Positions 16,473-25,155 are shown, counted from the stretch's first letter. The stretch: DNA of 64,000 nucleotides from Gaiellasilicea sp963784895 (GCA_963784895.1 CAWATM010000007.1:62001-126000), one strand, 5' to 3'. Numbers and translations are program-made. The notes: generated by a model from the letters alone, not told the origin.

Positions 16473-17333
16473 CTAGAGCCCGAGCCGCTCCAGTGCTGCG
16501 TCGTCGCGGCGCCACTTCGGCCGAACCTTGACGACGAGCTCGAGGAAGACCTTGTGCCCGAGGAGCGCCTCGATCTCGGGCCGCGCGCGCGTGCCGATCT
16601 CGCGGATCATGGCACCCTTCTTGCCGACGAGGATCTGCTTCTGCGACTCGGTCTCGACGAGCACGAATGCCCGCAGGAGCTTCTCGTCCAGCTCGTCGAT
16701 CTCGACCGAGATCGAGTGCGGCACCTCGTCCCGCGTCAGCTGCAGCGCCTTCTCGCGGATCAGCTCCGAGATCCGCTCCTCGCTCGTCTGGTCGGTCGCC
16801 GCCTCGCGCGGGAAGTGCAGCTGGCCCTCCGGGAGCAGGTAGACGAGGTCCTGGCGAAGCTCGTCGATCCCGTCCTTCGTCTTCGCGCTGACCGGGTGGA
16901 GCGCGTGGAAGTCGCCGAGCGCCGCCGCCGCCTTCATCTGGGTGATGATGTGGCTCGGCTTCAGGTTGTCGACCTTGTTGACGGCGACGATCACCGGCTT
17001 GCCGAGCCCGTAGACCCGCCGGGCGATGAACCGGTCGCCGCCGCCGACCCGGTCGCGTGCGGAGAGGACGAAGAGGATCGCGTCGATGTCCTCGAACGAC
17101 GTGTCGACCGTCTTCTGCATTCGCTGGGTGAGCTTGTCCATCGGCTTCTGGAAGCCGGGCAGGTCGACGAGGACGAGCTGCCAGTCCTCGTCGTTCGCGA
17201 CCCCGAAGACGCGCCGGCGCGTCGTGTTCGGCACGCGCGAGGTGATCGCGACCTTCTCGCCGACGAGCGCGTTGACGAGCGTCGACTTGCCGACGTTCGG
17301 CCGCCCTGCGACGGCGATGAAGCCGGACTTCAC
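16473..17333 (-). CDS. era: GTPase Era
   Basis: 286 residues. Era binds the 3' end of 16S rRNA and assists 30S subunit maturation. The G1 loop is GRPNVGKS (10-17), G3 is DLPG, G4 is NKVD, and the C-terminal KH domain carries GKKGAMIREIG. The GTG start at 17333 overlaps the cdd stop by 4 bases; longer upstream frames lie inside cdd and are rejected. Position downstream of cdd and ybeY is the classic arrangement in Gram-positive genomes. Confidence 0.96.
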   Translation of the reverse strand: MKSGFIAVAGRPNVGKSTLVNALVGEKVAITSRVPNTTRRRVFGVANDEDWQLVLVDLPGFQKPMDKLTQRMQKTVDTSFEDIDAILFVLSARDRVGGGDRFIARRVYGLGKPVIVAVNKVDNLKPSHIITQMKAAAALGDFHALHPVSAKTKDGIDELRQDLVYLLPEGQLHFPREAATDQTSEERISELIREKALQLTRDEVPHSISVEIDELDEKLLRAFVLVETESQKQILVGKKGAMIREIGTRARPEIEALLGHKVFLELVVKVRPKWRRDDAALERLGL

Positions 17334-17698
17334 GGCTCGGGAAGGTCCCAGGTCTCCGGCAGCAGCTCCGTCGCGGCGTACGTCGCGATCGTGCCGTCGG
17401 AACGGCGGAAGCTGACCTCGGGGACGCGGAACTCGGCCAGCCACTGCCGACAGCCGCCACACGGCGAGGCGTTGATCCCGATCGCCGCGATCCGGCCTGG
17501 GCCGTAGCCCGCCGCAACCGCTGCGACGAGGGCGCTCTTCTCGGCGCAGACCCCGAGTGGATAGGCGGCATTCTCGACGTTGACGCCCTCGAACTCGCGG
17601 CCGTCGTCCGCGCGTGCGACCGCGCCGACCTGGTAGTTCGAGTACGGCGCGTAGGCACGTGCCGCGACCGCCTCCGCCTTCTCGACGAGCTCCGTCAC
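17330..17698 (-). CDS. cdd: Cytidine deaminase (homotetrameric type)
   Basis: 122 residues. It deaminates cytidine or deoxycytidine in pyrimidine salvage. The zinc site is complete: Cys51-Ala-Glu53 and PCGGC (Cys80, Cys83), with the substrate-binding NxE-like NVENAAYP. The GTG start overlaps the stop of the upstream kinase-phosphatase fusion by 4 bases (GTGA), and its own stop overlaps era. Confidence 0.95.
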   Translation of the reverse strand: MTELVEKAEAVAARAYAPYSNYQVGAVARADDGREFEGVNVENAAYPLGVCAEKSALVAAVAAGYGPGRIAAIGINASPCGGCRQWLAEFRVPEVSFRRSDGTIATYAATELLPETWDLPEP

Positions 17699-18414
17699 TG
17701 GGCGACCTGGAAGACGGCAAGCGCGACGAGCGCGCCGAGGAGGCCGCCGTAGAGGACCTCGGCAGAGGAGTGGACACCGGATTCGACACGGGTCTGCGCC
17801 ACGAGCAACGCCATGATGAACGTCACGGAGGAGATCAGGAAGCGGTGGTCGGCCTCGTCGAGGATCAGCGTCACCGCCATCCAGCCGGCGAAGGCGACGG
17901 CGGCATGGCCGGAGGGCAGGCCGCCCCGGAGCGGCGTGCCGCTGCCCGTGAGCGCCTTCGTGGCGATCACGATGATCGTCGTCAGCACCAGCGCAATCAG
18001 CGTCAGCTCCGCCGGGACGTCCGAGAGCCGGTCGAGCAGCCGCGAGCTGCGGTCGGCGACCGTGCCGGAGAAGACGAGGTAGCCGACCGCGACGGCAACG
18101 GAGGTCGCGATCAGGACCGCGCCCGCGGCGATGTCCTTCGCGAGCTTGGCCATCGGGTCGAACGACGTCGTTGCGACGTCGATCGCGGCTTCGACCGCGG
18201 TGTTCAGCATCTCCGCGATCAGAACGAACGCGATCGCGAGCAGGAGTGCGATCAGCTCGAGCTTGTCGACGCCGGAGACGAGCGCCGCGATCAGCACGAG
18301 CACGGCGACGGCGAAATGGATCCGCATGTTCCGCTGTGTCCGGAGCACGTGGATGATCCCCTCGAAGGCGAAGTTGAACGACTCGATGATCGACGGCGGT
18401 CGCCGTGCTCTCAT
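17695..18414 (-). CDS. DgkA-type lipid kinase fused to a PAP2 phosphatase
   Basis: 239 residues in two membrane modules. Residues 1-118 are a DgkA/undecaprenol kinase: FEGIIHVLRTQRNMRIH, the catalytic helix FVLIAEMLNTAVEAAID (Glu68) and AKDIAAGAVL, three membrane helices. Residues about 135-239 are PAP2-like, with PSGH (167-170) and RVESGVHSSAE (catalytic His about 215). A kinase and a lipid phosphatase in one chain could cycle undecaprenol and its monophosphate. dgkA is normally a separate gene beside ybeY and cdd here. The ATG overlaps the stop of the SDR gene. Confidence 0.88.
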   Translation of the reverse strand: MRARRPPSIIESFNFAFEGIIHVLRTQRNMRIHFAVAVLVLIAALVSGVDKLELIALLLAIAFVLIAEMLNTAVEAAIDVATTSFDPMAKLAKDIAAGAVLIATSVAVAVGYLVFSGTVADRSSRLLDRLSDVPAELTLIALVLTTIIVIATKALTGSGTPLRGGLPSGHAAVAFAGWMAVTLILDEADHRFLISSVTFIMALLVAQTRVESGVHSSAEVLYGGLLGALVALAVFQVAQ

Positions 18415-19244
18415 GCCGCTCCTTCGAGCTCGGCCCAGCGCTTCGCGATCACCTCGGGGGCCACCGGCTCGCGGCCGAGGTCGACGACGGCGCTCGAGGT
18501 CCAGCGCGCGACTGAGAACCGGCCGCCCGAGCATTCGAGCACCTTCCCGGAGAACGTGCAGCGCTCGGAAGCGAGAAAGACGACGGCCGGCGAGACTTGT
18601 TCTGGGTCGAGCTCGCCCGGCTCGGCCGAGCGGCGGAGCATCCGGGTCGCCGCCGCGGGCGCGATCGCGTTTGCACGGATCCCATGCTCCGCCCCTTCGG
18701 CGGCGACGACGAGCATCAGCGCGAAGTGCGCCATCTTGCCGACGGCGTAAGCGGCGAGGCCGGGGCGCGTGTCCTCCACCGACATCGCCCGGCCCGAGGT
18801 CGTGAAGACAAAGCGTCCAAAGCCGCTTCGCTTCATCACCGGGAAGGCCGCGCGCGTGAGGTGGAAGGGAGCGTCGACGTTGACGCGCCGCAGCCTCTCC
18901 CAGCTGGCGTCAGCGTTCTCGAGTTCCTCCCAGACGAGCAGCCCGGCGTTTTGGACGATCGCGTCGAGCCGGCCGAACCGCTCGACGATGCCGTCGATCA
19001 CCTGCCCGCACGCCGCCTCGGTTTCGAGGTTCTCGTAACTGGAGACCGCAACTCCTCCCGCTGACTCGATCTCGGCGACGACGGCGTCCGCGACGGCTGG
19101 GTCGCCGCCGCTGCCGTCGGCGTCGACGCCGGCATCGTGCACGACCACCTGCGCACCGCGGGCGGCGAGCGCCCGGGCGTGAGCTGCCCCGAGCCCGCGG
19201 CCGGCGCCGGTGACGAGCACAACGCGGCCGTCGAGCCGGATCAC
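18411..19244 (-). CDS. Short-chain dehydrogenase/reductase
   Basis: 277 residues of classical SDR type: TGAGRGLG (cofactor glycine motif, about 12-19), NAG in VQNAGLLV, catalytic Ser in FTTSGRAMS and YAVGK as the Tyr-Lys pair. The extended insert after the first strand (HDAGVDADGSGGDP) resembles hydroxyacyl-CoA dehydrogenases of the multifunctional-enzyme type, so the substrate may be a 3-hydroxyacyl-CoA. It is embedded by 4-base overlaps between ybeY and the dgkA fusion, an unusual guest in an RNA-maturation operon. Confidence 0.85.
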   Translation of the reverse strand: MIRLDGRVVLVTGAGRGLGAAHARALAARGAQVVVHDAGVDADGSGGDPAVADAVVAEIESAGGVAVSSYENLETEAACGQVIDGIVERFGRLDAIVQNAGLLVWEELENADASWERLRRVNVDAPFHLTRAAFPVMKRSGFGRFVFTTSGRAMSVEDTRPGLAAYAVGKMAHFALMLVVAAEGAEHGIRANAIAPAAATRMLRRSAEPGELDPEQVSPAVVFLASERCTFSGKVLECSGGRFSVARWTSSAVVDLGREPVAPEVIAKRWAELEGAA

Positions 19245-19615
19245 GCGAGCTCCGCCTCCCGGGCCTCCATCTCGGCGCCGTGGTCGTAGCCGAGCAGGTG
19301 CAGGAGCCCGTGCACGAGCGGCTGCCGCCACTGCGCGCCGACGACCTGCGGGCAGATGACGAGGTCGCCGAGCGCGCGCGGGATCCCGGCCGGGAGCAGC
19401 TCGCGTCCGTCGAGCGGGAAGGAGAGCACGTCCGTCGCCTCGTCGATCCCGAGGTGCTCCTGCTTGAGGGCCCGGCTCTCCTCCGGCGGCACGAACGCCA
19501 GCCCGAGCTCGCCCTCCTCGATCCCCTCGGCGGCGAGCACGCGACGGGCGAGCTCGACCGCGCCGGCCTCGTCGACCTCCGCCCCGCTCCGGTTCTCGAC
19601 CTCGACCGCGATCAC
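19241..19615 (-). CDS. ybeY: Endoribonuclease YbeY
   Basis: 124 residues, slightly short for the family. It is a metal-dependent RNase for 16S rRNA 3'-end maturation and ribosome quality control. The zinc motif HGLLHLLGYDH is intact near residues 101-111, followed by the usual acidic helix EMEAREAEL. The GTG start lies 2 bases after the phoH stop, and its TGA overlaps the SDR start. Confidence 0.95.
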   Translation of the reverse strand: MIAVEVENRSGAEVDEAGAVELARRVLAAEGIEEGELGLAFVPPEESRALKQEHLGIDEATDVLSFPLDGRELLPAGIPRALGDLVICPQVVGAQWRQPLVHGLLHLLGYDHGAEMEAREAELA

Positions 19616-19617
19616 GG

Positions 19618-20577
19618 TCAGCGCTTGCGAGCGGTGCCGGTCTCTTCGGCGTGGAGCTTGTAGGCCTCGACGATCCGCTGCACGAGCTTGTGCCGGACGA
19701 CGTCCTGGTGCGAGAACTCGACGAAGCCGATCGCGTCGATCGAACTGAGGATGTCACGTACCTGGATCAGCCCGGAGGCCTGATCCCGCGGCAGGTCGAT
19801 CTGGGTGACGTCGCCGGTGACGACGACCTTGGAGCCGAAGCCGAGCCTCGTCAGGAACATCTGCATCTGCTCCGGCGAGGTGTTCTGCGCCTCGTCGAGG
19901 ATGATGAAGGAGTCGTTCAGGGTGCGGCCGCGCATGAATGCGAGCGGCGCCACCTCGACCGTGCCGCGCTCCATGTACGCGCTGAGCCGGTCGGGATCCA
20001 TCATGTCGTAGAGGGCGTCGAAGAGCGGCCGCATGTACGGGTCGACCTTCGCGAGCATGTCGCCGGGGAGGAAGCCGAGTCGCTCGCCCGCCTCGATCGC
20101 CGGGCGGGTGAGGATGATCCGGCCGACCTGCTTCTCGGTCAGCGCGGCGACGGCGAGCGCGATCGCGAGGTAGGTCTTGCCCGTGCCCGCAGGCCCGATT
20201 CCGAAGGTGACGGTGCACTCGCGGATCGCGTCGACGTAGCGCTTCTGCGTCACCGTCTTCGGCGCGATCTTCTTGCCGCGGTGGCGCCAGACGACATCGT
20301 CGAAGACCTCACGGATGTCCTCGGCCTGATCGAGCGCGGCGACGACGGCGCCGACCGTGTCCGGCCCGATCTCGTGCCCGCCCTCGACCAGCTCGACGAG
20401 CTCGTCGACGACGGCTCGCGCGGCGGCGACCTTCTCGTCCTCACCCTCGATCGTCAGCTGGTTGCCGCGCAACCGGAGTGTGCAAGCGAGGCGGGAGCGC
20501 AGCGCATCGAGCACGCCGTCGCCGACGCCGGCGAGCTCCGCGGCGACCTCGTTCGGGACGGAGAGGGTCTCCTGCAC
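19618..20577 (-). CDS. phoH: PhoH-family ATPase (PhoH-like)
   Basis: 319 residues. An N-terminal KH-like region (LRGNQLTIEGEDEKV) precedes the PhoH domain with Walker A GPAGTGKT, Walker B IILDEAQN and the TRPAIEAGERLGFLPGD segment. It is a predicted RNA-related ATPase that co-occurs with ybeY. GTG at 20577 begins where homology begins; the much longer frame upstream is antisense to the Clp-like gene. It is the first gene of the phoH-ybeY-SDR-dgkA/PAP2-cdd-era-cupin operon and is divergent from the Clp/PCRF gene with only 33 bp between starts. Confidence 0.93.
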   Translation of the reverse strand: MQETLSVPNEVAAELAGVGDGVLDALRSRLACTLRLRGNQLTIEGEDEKVAAARAVVDELVELVEGGHEIGPDTVGAVVAALDQAEDIREVFDDVVWRHRGKKIAPKTVTQKRYVDAIRECTVTFGIGPAGTGKTYLAIALAVAALTEKQVGRIILTRPAIEAGERLGFLPGDMLAKVDPYMRPLFDALYDMMDPDRLSAYMERGTVEVAPLAFMRGRTLNDSFIILDEAQNTSPEQMQMFLTRLGFGSKVVVTGDVTQIDLPRDQASGLIQVRDILSSIDAIGFVEFSHQDVVRHKLVQRIVEAYKLHAEETGTARKR

Positions 20578-20610
20578 GCGGCTCAGTGTAGGAGCAGAAT
20601 CCCCCGCAAG

Positions 20611-23600
20611 GTGGCCAGGCGGAAGAAGACTCCGATCCAGAGGGTGATCGAGCTCGGGCAGGAGCTCGCATCGACGTACCCGTGGGTCGACGTCGAGGAA
20701 CTCGACCTCGACGATGAGTTCGAGCAACTCGTTGAACTGCTCACCGATCCGGAGAGCATCGACGACGAGACGTTTGCTGAGATCGCGCTCCGCGGTGCGA
20801 AGTTCCTCCGCGCCGGCGCGCTGGCCGCGATCGCCGCCGGCCGGCCGGCGCCGGGCGGCTGGGCCGAGGGTGCCGAGAGCCGGTTCGGGCGCAGCGAGTG
20901 GGGCGAACGGCAGCTCTTCCTCCGAGCGCTCGCGGGCAGCGACGACAGGGTGATCCCGGCGGTGCTTGCGAACGCGGAGGAGGACTGGACCGGCAGCCCG
21001 CTCGCGCGCGAGGTCTCGCGCTTCCTCGAGGCGCGCGTCGCGGCTGGTGAGCTGCTGACCGTGGCTGAGCTCGAGCAGCTCGACGCCCGCCTGCAGCCGC
21101 TCGTCCGCGAGCTGATCGACGGCACCGACGTCGCCACCAGGGCCGCGCTCCGGCCCGCGCTCGAGCAGTGGCAGACGACGACGATCGACGTCGACTTCTT
21201 CCGTGAGCTCGGGCGTCTCGTCGCTCCGGACGAGCGGCCGCCGGCGACGCTCGTCGGCAGCCGGATTGCGGCTGTGGACGCGCTCGTCGGCGCACTCTCC
21301 GCCTCCCGGCCGCGATCGGTCCTCGTCGTCGGCGACCCGGGGGTCGGCAAGTCGACGCTGATCGTCGAGGCGCTCCGGCAGCTCGGCGACGACCGGTTCG
21401 CGTTCCAGGCGGGCGCGGCCGACGTGAACGCGGGGCAGGCGTTCGTCGGGATGCTCGAAGCGAGGGTGCAGGAGATCGTCGACCGCCTCTCGCAGCGGCC
21501 GATCGTCTGGGTGTTCCCGAACTTCGAGGAGGCGCTCTGGTCGGGACAGCACATGCAGAGCCCGCGCGGCGTGCTCGACGCGCTCCTCCCGCATGTCGAG
21601 GCCGGGGACGCCGTCGTCGTCGGCGAGATCGACCCACGCGCGTACGAGCTCGTCCTGCAGCACCGGCCGCGCGTCGCGCGGCTGTTCGAGGTGGTCAGGG
21701 TGGCGCCCGCGACCGGCGCGAATGCGATCGAGATCGCGCGGGACTGGGCGGCCCAGAACGAGCTGCACGTCGACGACGAGACACTGGCGGAGGCGCTCGA
21801 TCTCGCCACCCACTATCTGCCTGCGGCAGCCTCTCCCGGGAACGTGCTGCGCGTCCTGGAGCTGGTCCGCGACCGGATCGCCCGCGGCGTCGCGACCGCA
21901 ATCGACCCGGAGACGGTGATCGCGACGCTCAGCGACGCCACCGGGCTGCCGCTGCACGTGCTCGACCCGAGAGCGCCGCTGAGCCTCGAGCGGGTCCGTG
22001 GGTATTTCGGGGCTCGCGTCCTCGGTCAGCCCGAGGCGGTCGAGTGCCTCGTCGATCGGATCGCACTCGTCAAGGCGGGGCTCACCGACCCGACTCGCCC
22101 GCTCGGTGTCTTTCTCTTCGTCGGTCCCACCGGCACCGGCAAGACGGAGATCGCGAAGGCCTTCAGCGCCTTTGTGTTCGGCTCCGAGGACCGGCTCGTC
22201 CGGCTCGACATGAGCGAGTACCAGACGCCGGAGAGCCTCGACCGCCTCCTCGGGGACGCGAACACGCCGCAGCAGCAGGCCGCGCCGCTGATCGCCCAGG
22301 TCCGCAAGCAGCCCTTCTCCGTCCTCCTGCTCGACGAGTTCGAGAAGGCGCACCCGCAGATCTGGGACATCTTCCTCCAGGTCTTCGACGACGGCCGGCT
22401 GACCGACCGCAACGGGCGCACGGTCGACCTGCGCCACTGCGTGATCATCCTCACCTCCAACCTCGGCTCGGCGATCCCGGCCGGCCCCGGCGTCGGCTTC
22501 GTCGGCAGGTCGGGCGAGTTCGACGCCGCGTCGGTGCTCAAGTCGGTCGACCGGTCGTTCCGGCCAGAGTTCCTCAACCGCCTCGACCGCGTGGTCGTCT
22601 TCCGCCCGCTCGGACGTGAGGTGATGCGCGGCCTGCTCGAGAAGGAGCTCAACGAGGTCCTCGAGCGCCGGGGCTTTCGGATGCAGCCGTGGGCGGTCGA
22701 GTGGGACGAGGGCGCGGTCGACTTCCTGATCGAGAAGGGATTCAGCGCCGAGTTCGGCGCCCGACCGCTCAAGCGGGCGGTCGAGCGGCACCTGCTGACA
22801 CGGATCGCGACCGCGATCGTGGAGCGGCAGTTCCCCGAGGGCGACCAGTTCCTTTTCATCACGGCGCGCGACGAGACCGGCCTCGATGTCGTCTTCGTCG
22901 ACCCGGACGCGGGCGAAGCGGAGCCGGAGGCGGCGGAGACGCCCGCCGGCCCGAACGACCTCACGCTCGCTCGGGTGGCGCTGGAGCCGGAGGGGAGCGA
23001 GGAGGAGGCCGCGTTCCTCCGGAACGTGCTTGCCTCGCTCGTCGAGCGCGTCCGCTCCTGGGACGAGCCGAAGCAGGACGCGCTGGCCGCAGCGCACGAG
23101 TCGGCCTTCTGGCAGTCGGAGGAGCGGCACCAGGTGCTCGGCCTGATCGAGTATCTCGACCGTCTCGGCGCCGCAACGGCAACTGCCGAGCGACTCGCCG
23201 CCCGCCTCCCCTCGGCGCGCGACGGCCATTCGCGTGAGCTCCTCCACCTACTGGCAACACGACTGCACGTGCTCGCGGCGGCACTCGCAGGCCTCGACGC
23301 GCGCGAGGCGAGCGACGCCACCGTCACCGTACGCGCCGGCAAGGCGGAAGACGCGGCCGCCTGCCGCCGGTTCGTTGAGGAGCTCGCGGCCATGTACGTC
23401 GGCTGGGCGGACGGCCGCGGGATGCGAGTTCGCAGGAACGGCGGCGACGAGGGCGTCGTGGTCCTCGAGGTTGCAGGACTGGGCGCCTACACGCTGCTGA
23501 AGCCCGAGGTCGGACTCCACGTACTCGAGCTGCCGCACGAGGAGGATCGCTCGTTCGACCGGGTCACCGTGCTCGTCGACGTCGAGCCGGTTGGTCACGG

Positions 23601-23766
23601 CGGGAACGGGCCGCACCCCACGGATCGGCGCGAACCGGCGATCGTCCGGCGCTATCGGCACGAGCCGTCACCTCTCGTCCGGGACGCGTCCGGGATCCGG
23701 ACGGGCAGGATCGACCGCGTGCTGGCGGGTGACTTCGACCTGCTCGCGGACGCGCCGACCGATTAG
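20611..23766 (+). CDS. Clp-like double AAA+ ATPase fused to a release-factor PCRF-type domain
   Basis: 1,051 residues. A novel helical N-terminus (1-200) replaces the Clp-N repeats. AAA-1 has Walker A GDPGVGKS (241-248), but its Walker B region reads WVFPNFEEA (300-308), lacking the usual DE. AAA-2 is canonical: Walker A GPTGTGKT (505-512), Walker B LLLDEFEK, sensor SNLGS, FRPEFLNRLD arginine finger and GARPLKRAVER sensor 2. The KYRG and GYVG pore loops of unfoldases are not recognisable (AFVG; GDANTPQQQ). Residues about 830-995 resemble the RF1/RF2 PCRF domain (FWQSEERHQV; VTVRAGKAEDA; AYTLLKPEVGLHVLEL), with no GGQ domain. It may act on ribosomes; the function is unknown. GTG 20611 is a tentative start. 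Confidence 0.85.
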   Translation: MARRKKTPIQRVIELGQELASTYPWVDVEELDLDDEFEQLVELLTDPESIDDETFAEIALRGAKFLRAGALAAIAAGRPAPGGWAEGAESRFGRSEWGERQLFLRALAGSDDRVIPAVLANAEEDWTGSPLAREVSRFLEARVAAGELLTVAELEQLDARLQPLVRELIDGTDVATRAALRPALEQWQTTTIDVDFFRELGRLVAPDERPPATLVGSRIAAVDALVGALSASRPRSVLVVGDPGVGKSTLIVEALRQLGDDRFAFQAGAADVNAGQAFVGMLEARVQEIVDRLSQRPIVWVFPNFEEALWSGQHMQSPRGVLDALLPHVEAGDAVVVGEIDPRAYELVLQHRPRVARLFEVVRVAPATGANAIEIARDWAAQNELHVDDETLAEALDLATHYLPAAASPGNVLRVLELVRDRIARGVATAIDPETVIATLSDATGLPLHVLDPRAPLSLERVRGYFGARVLGQPEAVECLVDRIALVKAGLTDPTRPLGVFLFVGPTGTGKTEIAKAFSAFVFGSEDRLVRLDMSEYQTPESLDRLLGDANTPQQQAAPLIAQVRKQPFSVLLLDEFEKAHPQIWDIFLQVFDDGRLTDRNGRTVDLRHCVIILTSNLGSAIPAGPGVGFVGRSGEFDAASVLKSVDRSFRPEFLNRLDRVVVFRPLGREVMRGLLEKELNEVLERRGFRMQPWAVEWDEGAVDFLIEKGFSAEFGARPLKRAVERHLLTRIATAIVERQFPEGDQFLFITARDETGLDVVFVDPDAGEAEPEAAETPAGPNDLTLARVALEPEGSEEEAAFLRNVLASLVERVRSWDEPKQDALAAAHESAFWQSEERHQVLGLIEYLDRLGAATATAERLAARLPSARDGHSRELLHLLATRLHVLAAALAGLDAREASDATVTVRAGKAEDAAACRRFVEELAAMYVGWADGRGMRVRRNGGDEGVVVLEVAGLGAYTLLKPEVGLHVLELPHEEDRSFDRVTVLVDVEPVGHGGNGPHPTDRREPAIVRRYRHEPSPLVRDASGIRTGRIDRVLAGDFDLLADAPTD

Positions 23767-23865
23767 CGGCAGGACGGCGACGCCGACGGCTGAACGGCCT
23801 GCTCGGACGTCCCCCGACCAGGCCCGCCGCTGCTGCTCCTGCAGTCGCTGCGACTCCTTCGACCT

Positions 23866-23889
23866 GGCGGCGCCAGCACGCGCGCCGCC
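23866..23889. terminator. Hairpin between convergent genes
   Basis: GGCGGCGC (23866-23873) and GCGCCGCC (23882-23889) form a perfect 8-bp stem with an 8-base loop, placed between the stop of the Clp/PCRF gene and the convergent lipoprotein gene, so it could serve both. No T-run is present on either side. Confidence 0.4.
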
Positions 23890-23893
23890 ACGA

Positions 23894-24691
23894 TCAGGGT
23901 TGCAGCAGGCCCGAGATGTCGGAAACGTCGCGCGCCGGAGGCGCCTCGACGTCGACGTCGGCGCCGAAGTCCCAGAAGTCGACGGAGACACTGCCTTCGG
24001 CGTCGCGGAGCGTCAGCCGGCGCACGAGGCCTTCACGGTCGACGAAGACCGCGACCGGCAGGGTCTGCCGCGCCGACCGGGCGCGGAGCTCGTCCGCCGC
24101 GCGCCGCAGCGCCTCGCGCTCCGTCGCCGTAAGGCCGAGCGCATCGGTGTTCGCTTCGAGCGCCTTGGTCAGCTCGAGCTGCGCGACGTACCGCGTCGTC
24201 GCGACCCCGCGGACGTCAACGGTGCCGGTCTTCGTCACCTTCGCGCTCGAGGCTCGGAGCAGGCTCAGGAGCTGGCCGGGATCCTGCTGGAGCTCGCCGA
24301 GTCCGTACGCGTCCAGCGACCTGTCGCCGACCGCGACCCACGGCCTGGCGCCCGGGATCCAGGCGAGAGCGGCTGGCACGCGGACAAAGACCCTCGAGTC
24401 GACCATGCGGACTTCGAGCCGGGAACCGGCGAGCAGGGACGACGCGTCGAGCTCGAGCCGCCCCCTGGCGGCCTCGTAGTCGAAGGCGCCCTGGCCGCGG
24501 ACGGAGACGCCGCGGCCGAACGGGGTCGCAGTCACCTCGAAGGCGACACGCGAGCTGCCGGCGTCGCTCGTCTTCGCGGCAGCGGCTGCGACGACGTCGC
24601 GCTGGACGACGCTCTGCGAGCCGCATGCGGCTGCGAACAGCGCGAGCGCGAGCGCAACCGGTACGAGTACGAGACCCCTCTTCACGCGCAC
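23894..24691 (-). CDS. Lipoprotein of LppX/LolA-like type
   Basis: 265 residues. A lipoprotein signal (VKRGLVLVPVALALALFAAAC, lipobox AAAC near residue 23) is followed by a long beta-rich domain, with segments such as GVSVRGQGAFDYEAARGRLEL and LPVAVFVDREGLVRRLTL typical of the LppX_LprAFG/LolA-like fold that carries lipids. Actinobacterial members shuttle lipids or modulate the envelope. GTG 24691 (or 24685) is chosen as the last start before the signal peptide; no strong ribosome binding site is visible. It lies 20 bases downstream of yqeY. Confidence 0.75.
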   Translation of the reverse strand: MRVKRGLVLVPVALALALFAAACGSQSVVQRDVVAAAAAKTSDAGSSRVAFEVTATPFGRGVSVRGQGAFDYEAARGRLELDASSLLAGSRLEVRMVDSRVFVRVPAALAWIPGARPWVAVGDRSLDAYGLGELQQDPGQLLSLLRASSAKVTKTGTVDVRGVATTRYVAQLELTKALEANTDALGLTATEREALRRAADELRARSARQTLPVAVFVDREGLVRRLTLRDAEGSVSVDFWDFGADVDVEAPPARDVSDISGLLQP

Positions 24692-24711
24692 AGTGTGCCT
24701 GAAGCGGTTGA

Positions 24712-25155
24712 TCAGGCGAGCTTCTCGCGGACGATCTGACTCACGGCCGACCCGTCGGCGCGGCCGGCGACCTGCGGCATCACATCCGCCATCACGCGGC
24801 CGATGTCGCGCATGCTCGTGGCGCCGACTTCGGCGATGACGTCGTCGACGATCGACTCGAGCTCGTCCTCGGAGATCGGCTCGGGCATGAATTCCTCGAG
24901 CACGTCGAGCTCGTCCTCTTCCTTCTCGGCCTGCTCGTCGCGACCCGCGTTGCGGAACGCCTCGGCCGCCTCGATCCGCTTCTTCCGCTCCCGCTGCAGC
25001 ACCTGCAGCTCCTCGTCCTCCGACAGCGGGCGCTGCAGCTCCTTCTCCGCGCCCTGGAGGCTCGCGAGGATCAAACGCAGCGCGTCGCGGCGCGCGGTGT
25101 CGCCTTCGCGCATCGCGTCCTCGAGCTGGGCTTTGATCTCTGCGATCAGGCTCAT
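24712..25155 (-). CDS. GatB/YqeY domain protein
   Basis: 147 residues, all helical. An N-terminal YqeY helical region (LRLILASLQGAEKELQRPLSEDEELQVLQRERKKR region) is followed by the GatB-like tail domain (ISEDELESIVDDVIAEVGA, then DIGRVMADVMPQVAGRADGS). The family resembles the tRNA-binding tail of amidotransferase GatB; its cellular role is undefined. The ATG overlaps the HIT gene stop by 4 bases. Confidence 0.9.
   Translation of the reverse strand: MSLIAEIKAQLEDAMREGDTARRDALRLILASLQGAEKELQRPLSEDEELQVLQRERKKRIEAAEAFRNAGRDEQAEKEEDELDVLEEFMPEPISEDELESIVDDVIAEVGATSMRDIGRVMADVMPQVAGRADGSAVSQIVREKLA

Noticed and set aside
19618..23247. Very long minus-strand frame that would extend PhoH by about 890 residues
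   Set aside because: The upstream part is antisense to the Clp/PCRF gene; PhoH homology begins at the GTG at 20577.
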